A stretch of 6,885 nt of DNA, from assembly GCA_027071965.1 (NCBI GenBank), contig JALSYJ010000327.1:1-6885 (forward strand). The letters run 5' to 3'. The position numbers were made by a program, and so were the translations under genes. Shown one piece after another: positions 1-4,813 of this stretch. Every line of letters begins with the position of its first letter. Position 1 is the stretch's first letter. A model generated the notes under the pieces. It was given only the letters and a program-made list of their open reading frames with translations, ran no database searches and was not told where the DNA came from. The DNA comes from Robiginitomaculum sp. (GTDB taxonomy: Bacteria > Pseudomonadota > Alphaproteobacteria > Caulobacterales > Maricaulaceae).

Positions 1-1043
1 TTGCGGCATTGGGAACCGTGGCCGATGTAGCGCAATTGACCGGTTTTAATCGTGTTTTGGTGGCGCAGGGCTTAAAAACCATGAACAGGCTGCACACTCC
101 AGGGCTTGCGGCTCTGGCTGAAGCGGCTGGTGTTGAGCCGCCGTTTTCCACCTATCATGCAGGATTTGTATTTGGGCCAAGGATCAATGCCGGCGGACGA
201 ATTGGCAAGTCTGATCTTGGAGCCCGTTTACTGGCCAGTGATGATACGAAAGAGTGCGCCACTATTGCAACTGAACTGGATCAGTTGAATGTAGAGCGCA
301 AGCAGATCGAAATCCAGGTGCAGGAACAGGCCGAGCAGATGGCATCCAAACAGGCCGATGCGCCGGTTCTGGTGGTGGCAGCACGGGGCTGGCATCCAGG
401 GGTGATAGGCATTGTGGCCGGGCGCCTAAAAGACAAGTACAACCGACCGGCAGTGGTCATCGCCATAGACGAAAATGGTATGGGCCATGGCTCAGGGCGC
501 TCCTTGGCCGGGGTTAACCTTGGTGAAGCGTTTTCCCGGGCTGTACAGGCTGGCGTGCTGCAAAAGGGTGGCGGACACGCTATGGCCGGGGGCTGTAGCG
601 TAAAGGGCAGCGGAATTGATGGGTTTCGATCATTCCTGATTGCCGATATTGGCGAAGCTGCACGCATTGCCGGGCAAAAGTCAGCTTTGAAGATTGATGC
701 TGTTGCCGGTCTGCATGGGCTTGATCTGGAACTGGCTAAAGAACTGGCGCGAGCCGAGCCGTTCGGCATAGGCAATCCGGAGCCGGTGCTGGCATGTATG
801 GATGTTTTTGTGGTTTATGCTCAAGAACTCAAAGGCGGTCACATTCGCTGTCGGCTGGAAACCTCATCGGGCGGGGCCAGTGTATCTGCTATTTGCTTTC
901 GGGCGGTGGAACGAGGCCTGAAACCAGCATTGCTTGACCGGTCGGACAGGCCGGTGAATGTAGCGGGGAAGCTGCGCCTTGATAACTGGAAAGGGCGAGA
1001 AAAGCTCAGCTTTCAAATCGAAGATATGGCATTTTGTGACTGA
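1..1043 (+). CDS. recJ: Single-stranded-DNA-specific exonuclease RecJ, C-terminal part (5' end cut by window)
   Basis: RecJ degrades single-stranded DNA 5' to 3' in recombination, mismatch and base-excision repair. The reading frame is already open at the left edge (codons from base 3), so the TTG at base 9 is an internal Leu and not the start. About 347 of the 570-600 residues usual for RecJ are visible. The first residues, LGTVADV, are the conserved end of the catalytic DHH domain, and GPRINAGGR (nt 174-200) is another RecJ signature. The DHHA1 domain follows, with RGWHPGVIGIVAGR (nt 384-425), GSGRSLAGVNLGEAF and GGGHAMAGG (nt 567-593). An OB-fold domain with FGIGNPEPV and the C-terminal FQIEDM completes it. 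The N-terminal metal-binding DHH motifs lie outside the window. No frameshift or missing motif is seen in the visible part. tRNA-Glu follows 96 bp downstream. Confidence 0.96.
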   Translation, partial: AALGTVADVAQLTGFNRVLVAQGLKTMNRLHTPGLAALAEAAGVEPPFSTYHAGFVFGPRINAGGRIGKSDLGARLLASDDTKECATIATELDQLNVERKQIEIQVQEQAEQMASKQADAPVLVVAARGWHPGVIGIVAGRLKDKYNRPAVVIAIDENGMGHGSGRSLAGVNLGEAFSRAVQAGVLQKGGGHAMAGGCSVKGSGIDGFRSFLIADIGEAARIAGQKSALKIDAVAGLHGLDLELAKELARAEPFGIGNPEPVLACMDVFVVYAQELKGGHIRCRLETSSGGASVSAICFRAVERGLKPALLDRSDRPVNVAGKLRLDNWKGREKLSFQIEDMAFCD

Positions 1044-1058
1044 AGTTCAGGTTTTTTT
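1040..1058 (+). terminator. Possible weak intrinsic terminator of recJ
   Basis: CTGA at 1040-1043 can pair with TCAG at 1047-1050 around a 3-nt loop, followed at once by a G and seven T (1052-1058). The stem overlaps the stop codon and is only 4 bp, so it would be weak. The T-tract and its position right after the gene are the main support. Confidence 0.3.
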
Positions 1059-1090
1059 GACAAAAGTGCACATTGCTTGCCTGTTGGGAC

Positions 1091-1117
1091 TTGCGTTTGT
1101 GCAAATCACTGGATAAT
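1091..1117 (+). promoter_or_regulatory. Candidate sigma-70 type promoter for tRNA-Glu
   Basis: A -10-like GATAAT (1112-1117, five of six matches to TATAAT) lies 22 bp before the mature tRNA 5' end, which leaves a short leader. The best -35-like element is TTGCGT at 1091-1096, but the 15-bp spacer is short. The perfect TTGACA at 1057-1062 has no -10 partner at normal spacing. Only the -10 is fairly convincing. Confidence 0.35.
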
Positions 1118-1139
1118 AGTTCGCGCCAGACACGCAAGT

Positions 1140-1214
1140 GGGCCCTTCGTCTATCGGTTAGGACGCCAGGTTTTCAACCTGGAAAGAGGGGTTCGATTCC
1201 CCTAGGGCCTACCA
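1140..1214 (+). tRNA. tRNA-Glu (anticodon UUC), CCA encoded
   Basis: A full cloverleaf can be drawn. The acceptor arm is 1140-1146 with 1204-1210, the D stem GTCT with GGAC (1149-1152/1161-1164), and the anticodon stem CCAGG/CCTGG (1166-1170/1178-1182) with loop TTTTCAA and anticodon TTC at 1173-1175. A 4-nt variable loop is followed by T stem AGGGG/CCCCT around TTCGATT. The discriminator is A1211 and CCA is encoded at 1212-1214. Placed this way, the first acceptor pair is G1-U72, a wobble instead of the usual G-C. It reads GAA/GAG codons and also supplies glutamate for tetrapyrrole synthesis where the GluTR route is used. The antisense reading of this gene gives the typical false peptide GPRGIEPLFPG. 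Confidence 0.95.
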
Positions 1215-1267
1215 GCGTATATTTCCAAAGCATGTTATTTACCAGAACCTGTTTTTCCAAAATCAGC

Positions 1268-2602
1268 TCAATGGGTTTGAACGAACTCCGGATAAGAGGC
1301 AATGCCCACCTCTGCCTGATCCAGACCTCCAGCTTCATCTTTGGCAGAAACCCGAATGCCAATTGTAAATTTCAGGGCAAACCAGATCAGGGAGCTGGCA
1401 GCCAGTGTGAATACGCCAATGGCCAGAACTCCGATTAGCTGCGGCATGAATTTAACTTGCGGGTTGGTGAATGCCACCATCAAGGTTCCAAATATCCCGG
1501 CGACCAGATGCACCGGAATTGCACCCACCACGTCGTCTATGCGCAACTTGTCAAGCAAGGAGATGGCCAGCATTGCCAGCACAGAGCCCATAGCGCCGAC
1601 GATTATCGCAAGCTCAGGGGCTGGCGCAAGCGGTTCAGCAGTGATCGCTACCAGACCTGCCAGTGCTCCGTTTAAGGCCATGGTTACGTCGATCTTTTTA
1701 TAGCGCAATTGGGTATATATGATAGCTGCAATAACTCCGCCGCAAGCAGCCAGATTGGTATTGACGAAAATCCTTGATACCGCGGCCGCATCAGAAATGG
1801 TTCCCATGGCCAATTGTGAGGCGCCATTAAAGCCAAACCACCCCAGCCACAAAATAAACACGCCCAGCGTAGCCAGCGGCATAGATGAGCCGGGCATTGG
1901 GTGTATCATTCCGTTTTCGTACTTACCGGCTCTGGCCCCAAGAATAATAGCACCGCAAAGCGCGGCCCAGCCGCCCGTAGAATGCACCAGGCTGGAACCT
2001 GCAAAGTCACTGAACCCCAGAGCATCAAGCCAGCCGCCACCCCACTCCCATGAGCCGACAACCGGATATATGAACCCGGTTAGCAATGCAGTAAATAGCA
2101 GGAACGGCCAGAACTTTATCCTTTCAGCCAGAGCCCCGGAGACAATCGAGGCGGTAGTTGCGCAAAACACCATCTGGAAAAACCAGTCGGATGCATCCGA
2201 ATAACCGGCCTTGGGATCAGGGTCACTCAATTGCATGACTGCAAAAGACCCAAGAATTCCGCCCTCGGGAATTGCATACATGAGCTGATAGCCAACAAAC
2301 CAGAACATCAGCCCGGCCACAGAATAAAGCGAAATGTTTTTCAAGCACTGCATGGAGACGTTTTTTGTGCGGACCAGACCCGCTTCGAGCATGGCAAACC
2401 CTGCTGCCATCCACATCACAAGAAACCCGCCAATTAAAAACAGCAAGGTATTGAGAACATAGGATGTTTCATTTTTGCTGTCCTGTATCTGGGTTTGCAA
2501 ATCACTCAGGGTCAGGGTTTGTGCAAGCAATGGGCTGGCTGCGAACACAGTAGAAACAGCAAATATAATGCCTGATAATAATTTTGGCTGAATAATAGTC
2601 AT
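1268..2602 (-). CDS. amt: Ammonium transporter, Amt/MEP/Rh family
   Basis: Trimeric inner-membrane channel for ammonium uptake under nitrogen limitation. Residue numbers are for a start at 2602 (444 aa). The N-terminus MTIIQPKLLSGIIF...SPLLA-Q looks like a cleaved Sec signal peptide, which is why ATG 2602 is preferred over the ATG at 2680 that would add 26 polar residues. GGAAAA lies about 13 nt upstream, a poor ribosome site. Family landmarks aligned to E. coli AmtB are the Phe gate F146 and F258, D199 in DFAGSSLVH, and the twin pore histidines H207 and H365 (IPVHLVAG). GALAERIKF and GWFGFN are also present. The cytoplasmic tail has LDQAEVGIASYPEF (427-440), the segment that moves on PII/GlnK binding in the family. 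No glnK gene is adjacent. The gene is convergent with tRNA-Glu, and its stop lies 53 bp from the tRNA 3' end. Confidence 0.96.
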   Translation of the reverse strand: MTIIQPKLLSGIIFAVSTVFAASPLLAQTLTLSDLQTQIQDSKNETSYVLNTLLFLIGGFLVMWMAAGFAMLEAGLVRTKNVSMQCLKNISLYSVAGLMFWFVGYQLMYAIPEGGILGSFAVMQLSDPDPKAGYSDASDWFFQMVFCATTASIVSGALAERIKFWPFLLFTALLTGFIYPVVGSWEWGGGWLDALGFSDFAGSSLVHSTGGWAALCGAIILGARAGKYENGMIHPMPGSSMPLATLGVFILWLGWFGFNGASQLAMGTISDAAAVSRIFVNTNLAACGGVIAAIIYTQLRYKKIDVTMALNGALAGLVAITAEPLAPAPELAIIVGAMGSVLAMLAISLLDKLRIDDVVGAIPVHLVAGIFGTLMVAFTNPQVKFMPQLIGVLAIGVFTLAASSLIWFALKFTIGIRVSAKDEAGGLDQAEVGIASYPEFVQTH

Positions 2603-2884
2603 GGGTCTGCTTTTTTCCAATCTGAAACTTACGTGACATTGCTCGAAGAAACCGACTGTTCTGATCTGAAAAACTGGCAAAACCCTATTATTAGCAAAAA
2701 AGCCAATAAAAAAGGCAAAGAAACAGGCTTTGTGATTAAAAAATAAGCAAATGCCAAATACGCCAGGCTGTGATATATCCGGTACTCGTGTGTGGAATCA
2801 TTAAATCAGACCCAAATAAATCATGTTGACAAGGGTATGCGTGCGAACCGATCTGATACTTTAATGGCGCGGAACGACTCTCTT
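2603..2884. other. Upstream region of amt, no gene seen, A-tract rich
   Basis: This is the amt-proximal half of the 509-bp divergent intergenic region. It holds three runs of six A at 2696-2701, 2708-2713 and 2738-2743, whose centres are 12 and 30 bp apart, roughly in helical phase. AAAGCC (2699-2704) and GGCTTT (2726-2731) form an inverted repeat between them. I found no sigma-54 promoter with the required GG-N10-GC spacing and no NtrC-like site, so the amt promoter is unresolved. Confidence 0.4.
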
Positions 2885-3030
2885 ATTGCGCGCAATTTTG
2901 TTTTTTCAACCGTGCGGTAATTGCAAATCATTACTGAGTTTTGCGGCTTTTGCGCAATGATTTTCCACATTCTGTTGCAATCCTGTTTTTCATAACATCT
3001 GCAAAACTTGCATTTAATCGGAATTTTGCG
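2885..3030. promoter_or_regulatory. Cluster of TTGC/GCAA palindromes (candidate operator array)
   Basis: Within about 150 bp there are seven TTGC and five GCAA tetramers on the top strand. Four positions combine them into palindromes: TTGCGCGCAA (2886-2895, inside the 12-bp palindrome ATTGCGCGCAAT at 2885-2896), TTGCAA (2921-2926), TTGCGCAA (2950-2957) and TTGCAA (2975-2980). The centres are 33, 30 and 24 bp apart. The cluster lies just upstream of the candidate promoter of the membrane-protein gene at 3112. A protein binding TTGC half-sites is an inference; I cannot name the regulator. Confidence 0.35.
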
Positions 3031-3037
3031 TTATAAG
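3008..3037 (+). promoter_or_regulatory. Candidate promoter for the 141-aa membrane protein gene
   Basis: TTGCAT (3008-3013) is separated by 18 bp from TATAAG (3032-3037, five of six matches to TATAAT). This leaves a leader of about 70 nt before the ATG at 3112. The leader contains a small stem-loop, AGTGG (3072-3076) with CCACT (3081-3085) around ATCA, and a good ribosome site GGGGGA (3102-3107) 4 nt before the start. Confidence 0.4.
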
Positions 3038-3111
3038 TATGATATTAGGTGATGGTGCTTGCCGTTGTTCAAGTGGATCACCACTGATTTGGTAGCGTAC
3101 TGGGGGATATT

Positions 3112-3537
3112 ATGGGGTTTATCAGATTTTTGTTTCGGGAAGGTTCACCGATTATTTTCTCGATTTTTATTGTGCTGTTTGCAATTGAATCCATCACTTT
3201 GAAATTTATGCCATTTCTGGCTATTCCAGACGGATATATCGGCATGTTTATTGTAAGCGTGGTTTCACTTGGCTACCTTTCCATACAGATGAGCCTGTCT
3301 GCTTTTGCCAAGGTAGGTTATGATGGGCCGTTGTTGGATTTATTCTTGTCGCTGATACCTTTGATCACCTTGATAATTATTGCTGTGCTTGGATTTGTCG
3401 GAAAAATACCGTTGACCCAATTCCAGATGTTTGGATTTGGTATTGCTGCAATTGTGGTTGCAATGGATATTGTTTTTAACACAATGATCCTGTTCAAAAT
3501 GAACCGCCTGGCCAACGATTTCGTGCAAATGAGCTAG
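3112..3537 (+). CDS. Small four-helix integral membrane protein, unrecognised family
   Basis: I do not recognise the family. The 141 residues contain four hydrophobic segments at about 12-34, 41-63, 75-97 and 105-128. The N-terminus (R5, R9), the loop between helices 2 and 3 (K67) and the C-terminal tail (K129, R132) carry the positive charges, so both ends should face the cytoplasm. The two outer loops are short (KFMPFLAIPDGY and GKIPLTQ). There is no signal peptide with a cleavage motif and no cysteine or histidine, so nothing suggests a metal site or redox chemistry. The ATG is preceded by a strong GGGGGA and the frame has no in-frame upstream competitor with a better site. The gene stands alone, divergent from amt 509 bp away. 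Co-regulation with amt is possible but unsupported. That it is a real gene is well supported by ribosome site, length and topology. Confidence 0.82.
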   Translation: MGFIRFLFREGSPIIFSIFIVLFAIESITLKFMPFLAIPDGYIGMFIVSVVSLGYLSIQMSLSAFAKVGYDGPLLDLFLSLIPLITLIIIAVLGFVGKIPLTQFQMFGFGIAAIVVAMDIVFNTMILFKMNRLANDFVQMS

Positions 3538-3620
3538 AAGCATTTTTAGCAAAAGTGGGAAGGTTTTTGTGTCCTATCGCCTAGCGGATATTTTAAGCGC
3601 ATGCTTCTGTCCATCAAGTT

Positions 3621-3650
3621 CCGTCACTCCGGCCTTCGCGTAAGTGACGG
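3621..3650. repeat. 8-bp stem-loop, REP-like or terminator of the preceding gene
   Basis: CCGTCACT (3621-3628) is perfectly complementary to AGTGACGG (3643-3650) with a 14-nt loop. It lies 84 bp after the membrane-protein gene. There is no T-tract after it on either strand, so a Rho-independent terminator is not well supported. A dispersed palindromic element is an alternative that only a genome search could test. Confidence 0.5.
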
Positions 3651-3659
3651 TTAGAGGTG

Positions 3660-3816
3660 AGGGTCACTATCAGGGTCATTTGTCAGGGTCAGTGTGAATT
3701 TTGGCTGTCCCTTGAGTGATACTTGCGCCACCCTGCAATCACACCCAAAAAGCACTTGTTGGTAATAAAACAACCCTTAAATGACCCTAAGAAGTACTGG
3801 CTGACCCTTGAGGGTC
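3660..3816. repeat. GGGTCA heptamers in direct and inverted orientation (MITE-like or structured RNA)
   Basis: AGGGTCA occurs three times in direct orientation on the left (3660-3666, 3672-3678, 3685-3691; steps of 12 and 13 bp). The inverse TGACCCT occurs twice on the right (3782-3788, 3802-3808), and GGGTC follows at 3812-3816. The match extends to a perfect 10-bp inverted repeat, AGGGTCATTT (3672-3681) with AAATGACCCT (3779-3788). Within it GTGTGA (3692-3697) pairs with TCACAC (3739-3744). At the right end GACCC-TTGA-GGGTC (3803-3816) is a small hairpin. Multiple direct end-repeats facing inverted ones resemble transposon-end organisation. A folded RNA is the other reading. Confidence 0.45.
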
Positions 3817-3877
3817 GGGGATAAGTGTAAGAGATGCCCAGCAGCCGTAATATATGTTATAATTGGAGGATTGCGGC

Positions 3878-3947
3878 CAAAACCCTTGAGAAAAACGCTC
3901 TTTGACAGGTAAATATCTATTCATAACCCAATAATATTAGGGTTTTG
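3878..3947. repeat. Spaced 9-bp inverted repeat
   Basis: CAAAACCCT (3878-3886) is the exact inverse of AGGGTTTTG (3939-3947). A second, shorter arrangement pairs AACCC (3925-3929) with GGGTT (3940-3944), followed by TT. It sits at the far end of the tRNA-Ser repeat array, so on the minus strand it could mark the end of that transcript, but no proper T-tract follows on that strand. Confidence 0.35.
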
Positions 3948-3971
3948 CGTGCCAGCCTGCGAGCAGAAAAC

Positions 3972-4087
3972 TGGCGGATAGTTCGGAACGAAGTTCGAAC
4001 TCGATGCCTAGCGCCCGACCGGGCGCCGCGCGGTCAGCGCGCCCCATCGGAGCCGTGAGCGCAGCGAACTGGCGCGAGATCAAAAAA
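3972..4087 (-). repeat. A-type unit, distal copy (116 bp)
   Basis: Core 3972-4001 plus spacer 4002-4087. The spacer ends in AGATCAAAAAA exactly as the spacer next to the true tRNA does. On the minus strand the core of the next unit is therefore followed by six T, the same 3' flank as tRNA-Ser itself. One base differs from the proximal A spacer. Confidence 0.9.
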
Positions 4088-4170
4088 TGGCGGATAGTTC
4101 GGAACGAAGTTCGAACTCGGAGCCACGCGCTCAAGTAGCGAGCTTTAGCGTCGCGGTAGCGCCAGAAAAC
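4088..4170 (-). repeat. B-type unit, first copy (83 bp)
   Basis: Core 4088-4117 plus a 53-bp spacer unrelated to the A spacer. It contains the small hairpin CGCT-CAAGT-AGCG and ends in CCAGAAAAC. Confidence 0.9.
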
Positions 4171-4253
4171 TAGCGGATAGTTCGGAACGAAGTTCGAACT
4201 CGGAGCCACGCGCTCAAGTAGCGAGCTTTAGCGTCGCGGTAGCGCCGGAAAAC
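4171..4253 (-). repeat. B-type unit, second copy (83 bp)
   Basis: Core 4171-4200 starts with TAGCGGA where the other copies have TGGCGGA, so its CCA equivalent is CTA on the minus strand. The spacer matches the first B copy except A4164 to G4247. Confidence 0.9.
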
Positions 4254-4369
4254 TGGCGGATAGTTCGGAACGAAGTTCGAACTAGATGCCTAGCGCCCGA
4301 CCGGGCGCCGCGCGGTCAGCGCGCCCCATCGGAGCCGTGAGCGCAGCGAACTGGCGCGAGATCAAAAAA
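4254..4369 (-). repeat. A-type unit, proximal copy abutting tRNA-Ser (116 bp)
   Basis: Core 4254-4283 plus spacer 4284-4369, which ends immediately at the encoded CCA of tRNA-Ser. On the minus strand this is the tRNA trailer: CCA, six T, then the hairpin-rich A spacer and the first core. Confidence 0.9.
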
Positions 4370-4460
4370 TGGCGGAGACGAAGGGATTCGAACCCTCGAG
4401 ACGGGAACACCGCCTACTCCCTTAGCAGGGGAGCGCCTTCGACCACTCGGCCACGTCTCC
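4370..4460 (-). tRNA. tRNA-Ser (anticodon GCU), CCA encoded
   Basis: Class II cloverleaf on the minus strand. The acceptor GGAGACG (4460-4454) pairs with CGTCTCC (4380-4374), the discriminator is G (4373) and the CCA is 4372-4370. The anticodon stem CTCCC/GGGAG encloses loop CTGCTAA with GCT at 4426-4424. A long variable arm precedes the T arm GAGGG-TTCGAAT-CCCTT. It reads AGC/AGU codons. The tRNA is directly followed by the repeat array, whose cores copy its 3' end. The plus-strand reading through it gives the familiar false peptide RRRRDSNPRDG. Confidence 0.96.
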
Positions 4461-4467
4461 GTGGATG

Positions 4468-4496
4468 GGTTTAGCCTTTACAATAAAGGCTTTCAA
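4468..4496 (-). promoter_or_regulatory. Candidate tRNA-Ser promoter with a palindromic spacer
   Basis: On the minus strand TTGAAA (4496-4491) and TAAACC (4473-4468) are 17 bp apart, and the mature tRNA starts 7 bp after the second box. The whole 17-bp spacer (4474-4490) is a perfect inverted repeat, GCCTTTA-TTG-TAAAGGC. Such a dyad between the two boxes could be an operator or could shape the promoter. The -10 match is only moderate. Confidence 0.35.
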
Positions 4497-4593
4497 GCGG
4501 TTTCTTGAACAAAATACATTTTGCTTATTTGGTTGATTTTTGGCGCAAAACCCATGAATCTTATCAGAGTGTGTGGTAAAAGCTCGTGATTTT

Positions 4594-4752
4594 ATGCGGG
4601 TGATATTTCTATCATGTTCTTTAATGGCCGATCTGTCCCGAACCGTTTTGCAGGTTTTTACACCGAACCCAAAGCAGCTTATTACAGTTTTGGAACCAGA
4701 ATCCCAAATGGTTAAAGTCCCTGATTTACCTAAAATTAAGCACGCTGCTTAA
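4594..4752 (+). CDS. Possible small protein of 42-52 residues, unrecognised
   Basis: An open frame runs from 4558 to the TAA at 4750-4752. Usable starts are ATG 4594 (52 aa) and ATG 4624 (42 aa, MADLSRTVLQVFTPNPKQL...). The 42-residue version has a protein-like mix of residues and a Lys/Pro-rich tail ending PDLPKIKHAA, with no membrane segment. Neither start has a clear ribosome site, and codon third positions look like the local background. The stop overlaps a TTAAGC/GCTTAA inverted repeat. It lies 61 bp before the sugar-transferase gene on the same strand, so it could be a leader gene of that operon, but chance is a serious alternative. Confidence 0.22.
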   Translation: MRVIFLSCSLMADLSRTVLQVFTPNPKQLITVLEPESQMVKVPDLPKIKHAA

Positions 4753-4805
4753 CCGACTGTTGGGCAAGTTTGGTTAGGCTGCTTAATTAACTTTAAGAGT
4801 CGGAA
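4736..4805 (+). promoter_or_regulatory. Leader of the polysaccharide operon with repeated TTAA motifs
   Basis: GCTGCTTAA occurs twice in direct orientation (4744-4752 and 4778-4786, 34 bp apart). TTAAGC (4736-4741) pairs with GCTTAA (4747-4752). TTAA also occurs at 4787-4790 and 4793-4796. A weak promoter can be drawn as TTGGGC (4760-4765), a 17-bp spacer, and TTAATT (4783-4788). CtrA of alphaproteobacteria binds TTAA-N7-TTAA, but the spacings here are N9 and N6, so a CtrA site is not claimed. GAGTCGGAA (4797-4805) is the likely weak ribosome site. Confidence 0.3.
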
Positions 4806-4813
4806 TAACGATC

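Larger units (their letters stand above)
3538..3964. other. Gene-free region with stem-loop and inverted heptamer repeats
   Basis: No convincing coding region. The content is structural: an 8-bp stem-loop (3621-3650), a cluster of GGGTCA repeats in both orientations (3660-3816) and a spaced 9-bp inverted repeat (3878-3947). The octamer CCCTTGAG recurs at 3709-3716, 3805-3812 and 3883-3890. There is a perfect TATAAT at 3858-3863 followed by GGAGG at 3865-3869, and a perfect TTGACA at 3902-3907, but none has a matching partner element or a following open frame. Confidence 0.5.
3965..4369 (-). repeat. Repeat array downstream of tRNA-Ser: four tRNA-3'-end-like cores in order A-B-B-A
   Basis: A 30-bp core recurs at 3972-4001, 4088-4117, 4171-4200 and 4254-4283. 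The true tRNA-Ser 3' end begins at 4370 with the same TGGCGGA. Start-to-start distances are 116, 83, 83 and 116. Read on the minus strand (tRNA direction), each core contains TTCGAA like a T loop and ends in TCCGCCA, or TCCGCTA in the 4171 copy. Its last 22 nt fold as arms AGTTCGAAC/GTTCGAACT with one bulged base and a 3-nt loop. The two A spacers (86 bp) differ at one base (4002 versus 4284), and the two B spacers (53 bp) also differ at one base (4164 versus 4247). The A spacers hold hairpins GCGCCC-GACC-GGGCGC and CGCGC-GGTCA-GCGCG. The array is much richer in G+C than its flanks. A partial B-like end, AGAAAAC, precedes the first core at 3965-3971. Open frames here (90 aa minus, 62 aa plus) are judged by-products. 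Confidence 0.9.

Noticed and set aside
1215..1267. Terminator between tRNA-Glu and amt
   Set aside because: The only stem near a T-run is 3 bp (CAG/CTG before TTTTT), too weak to call.
1174..1362. 62-aa minus-strand frame ending GPRGIEPLFPG
   Set aside because: Antisense tRNA-Glu artefact overlapping the amt 3' end.
1073..1438. 121-aa frame on the plus strand through tRNA-Glu into amt
   Set aside because: It runs through a tRNA and then antisense to the well-supported amt gene.
2603..2680. N-terminal extension of amt to the ATG at 2680
   Set aside because: The extra 26 residues are polar and would precede a clear signal peptide. Family members begin at the signal peptide.
2603..2760. Sigma-54 promoter for amt
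   Set aside because: Candidate TTGGC/TTGC pairs on the minus strand have 5 or 7 bp between GG and GC where 10 are needed.
3569..3643. 24-aa GTG frame after GGGAAGG
   Set aside because: Good spacing to a ribosome-like site, but very short, and it ends inside the 8-bp stem-loop.
3937..4209. 90-aa arginine-rich frame on the minus strand inside the repeat array
   Set aside because: It is built entirely from array units, has no ribosome site of note and changes frame-to-unit relation between A and B spacers. It recalls the protamine-like frame in E. coli rtT repeats, but nothing shows translation.
3965..4396. CRISPR array
   Set aside because: The spacers are themselves repeated (A and B types), repeats are few, periods are unequal and no cas gene is present.
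4286..4474. 62-aa frame on the plus strand across an A spacer and tRNA-Ser
   Set aside because: The RRRRDSNPRDG segment is the usual artefact of reading antisense through a tRNA gene.
4614..4715. 33-aa frame MFFNGRSVPN...
   Set aside because: No ribosome site, overlaps another frame of better composition, and short enough for chance.
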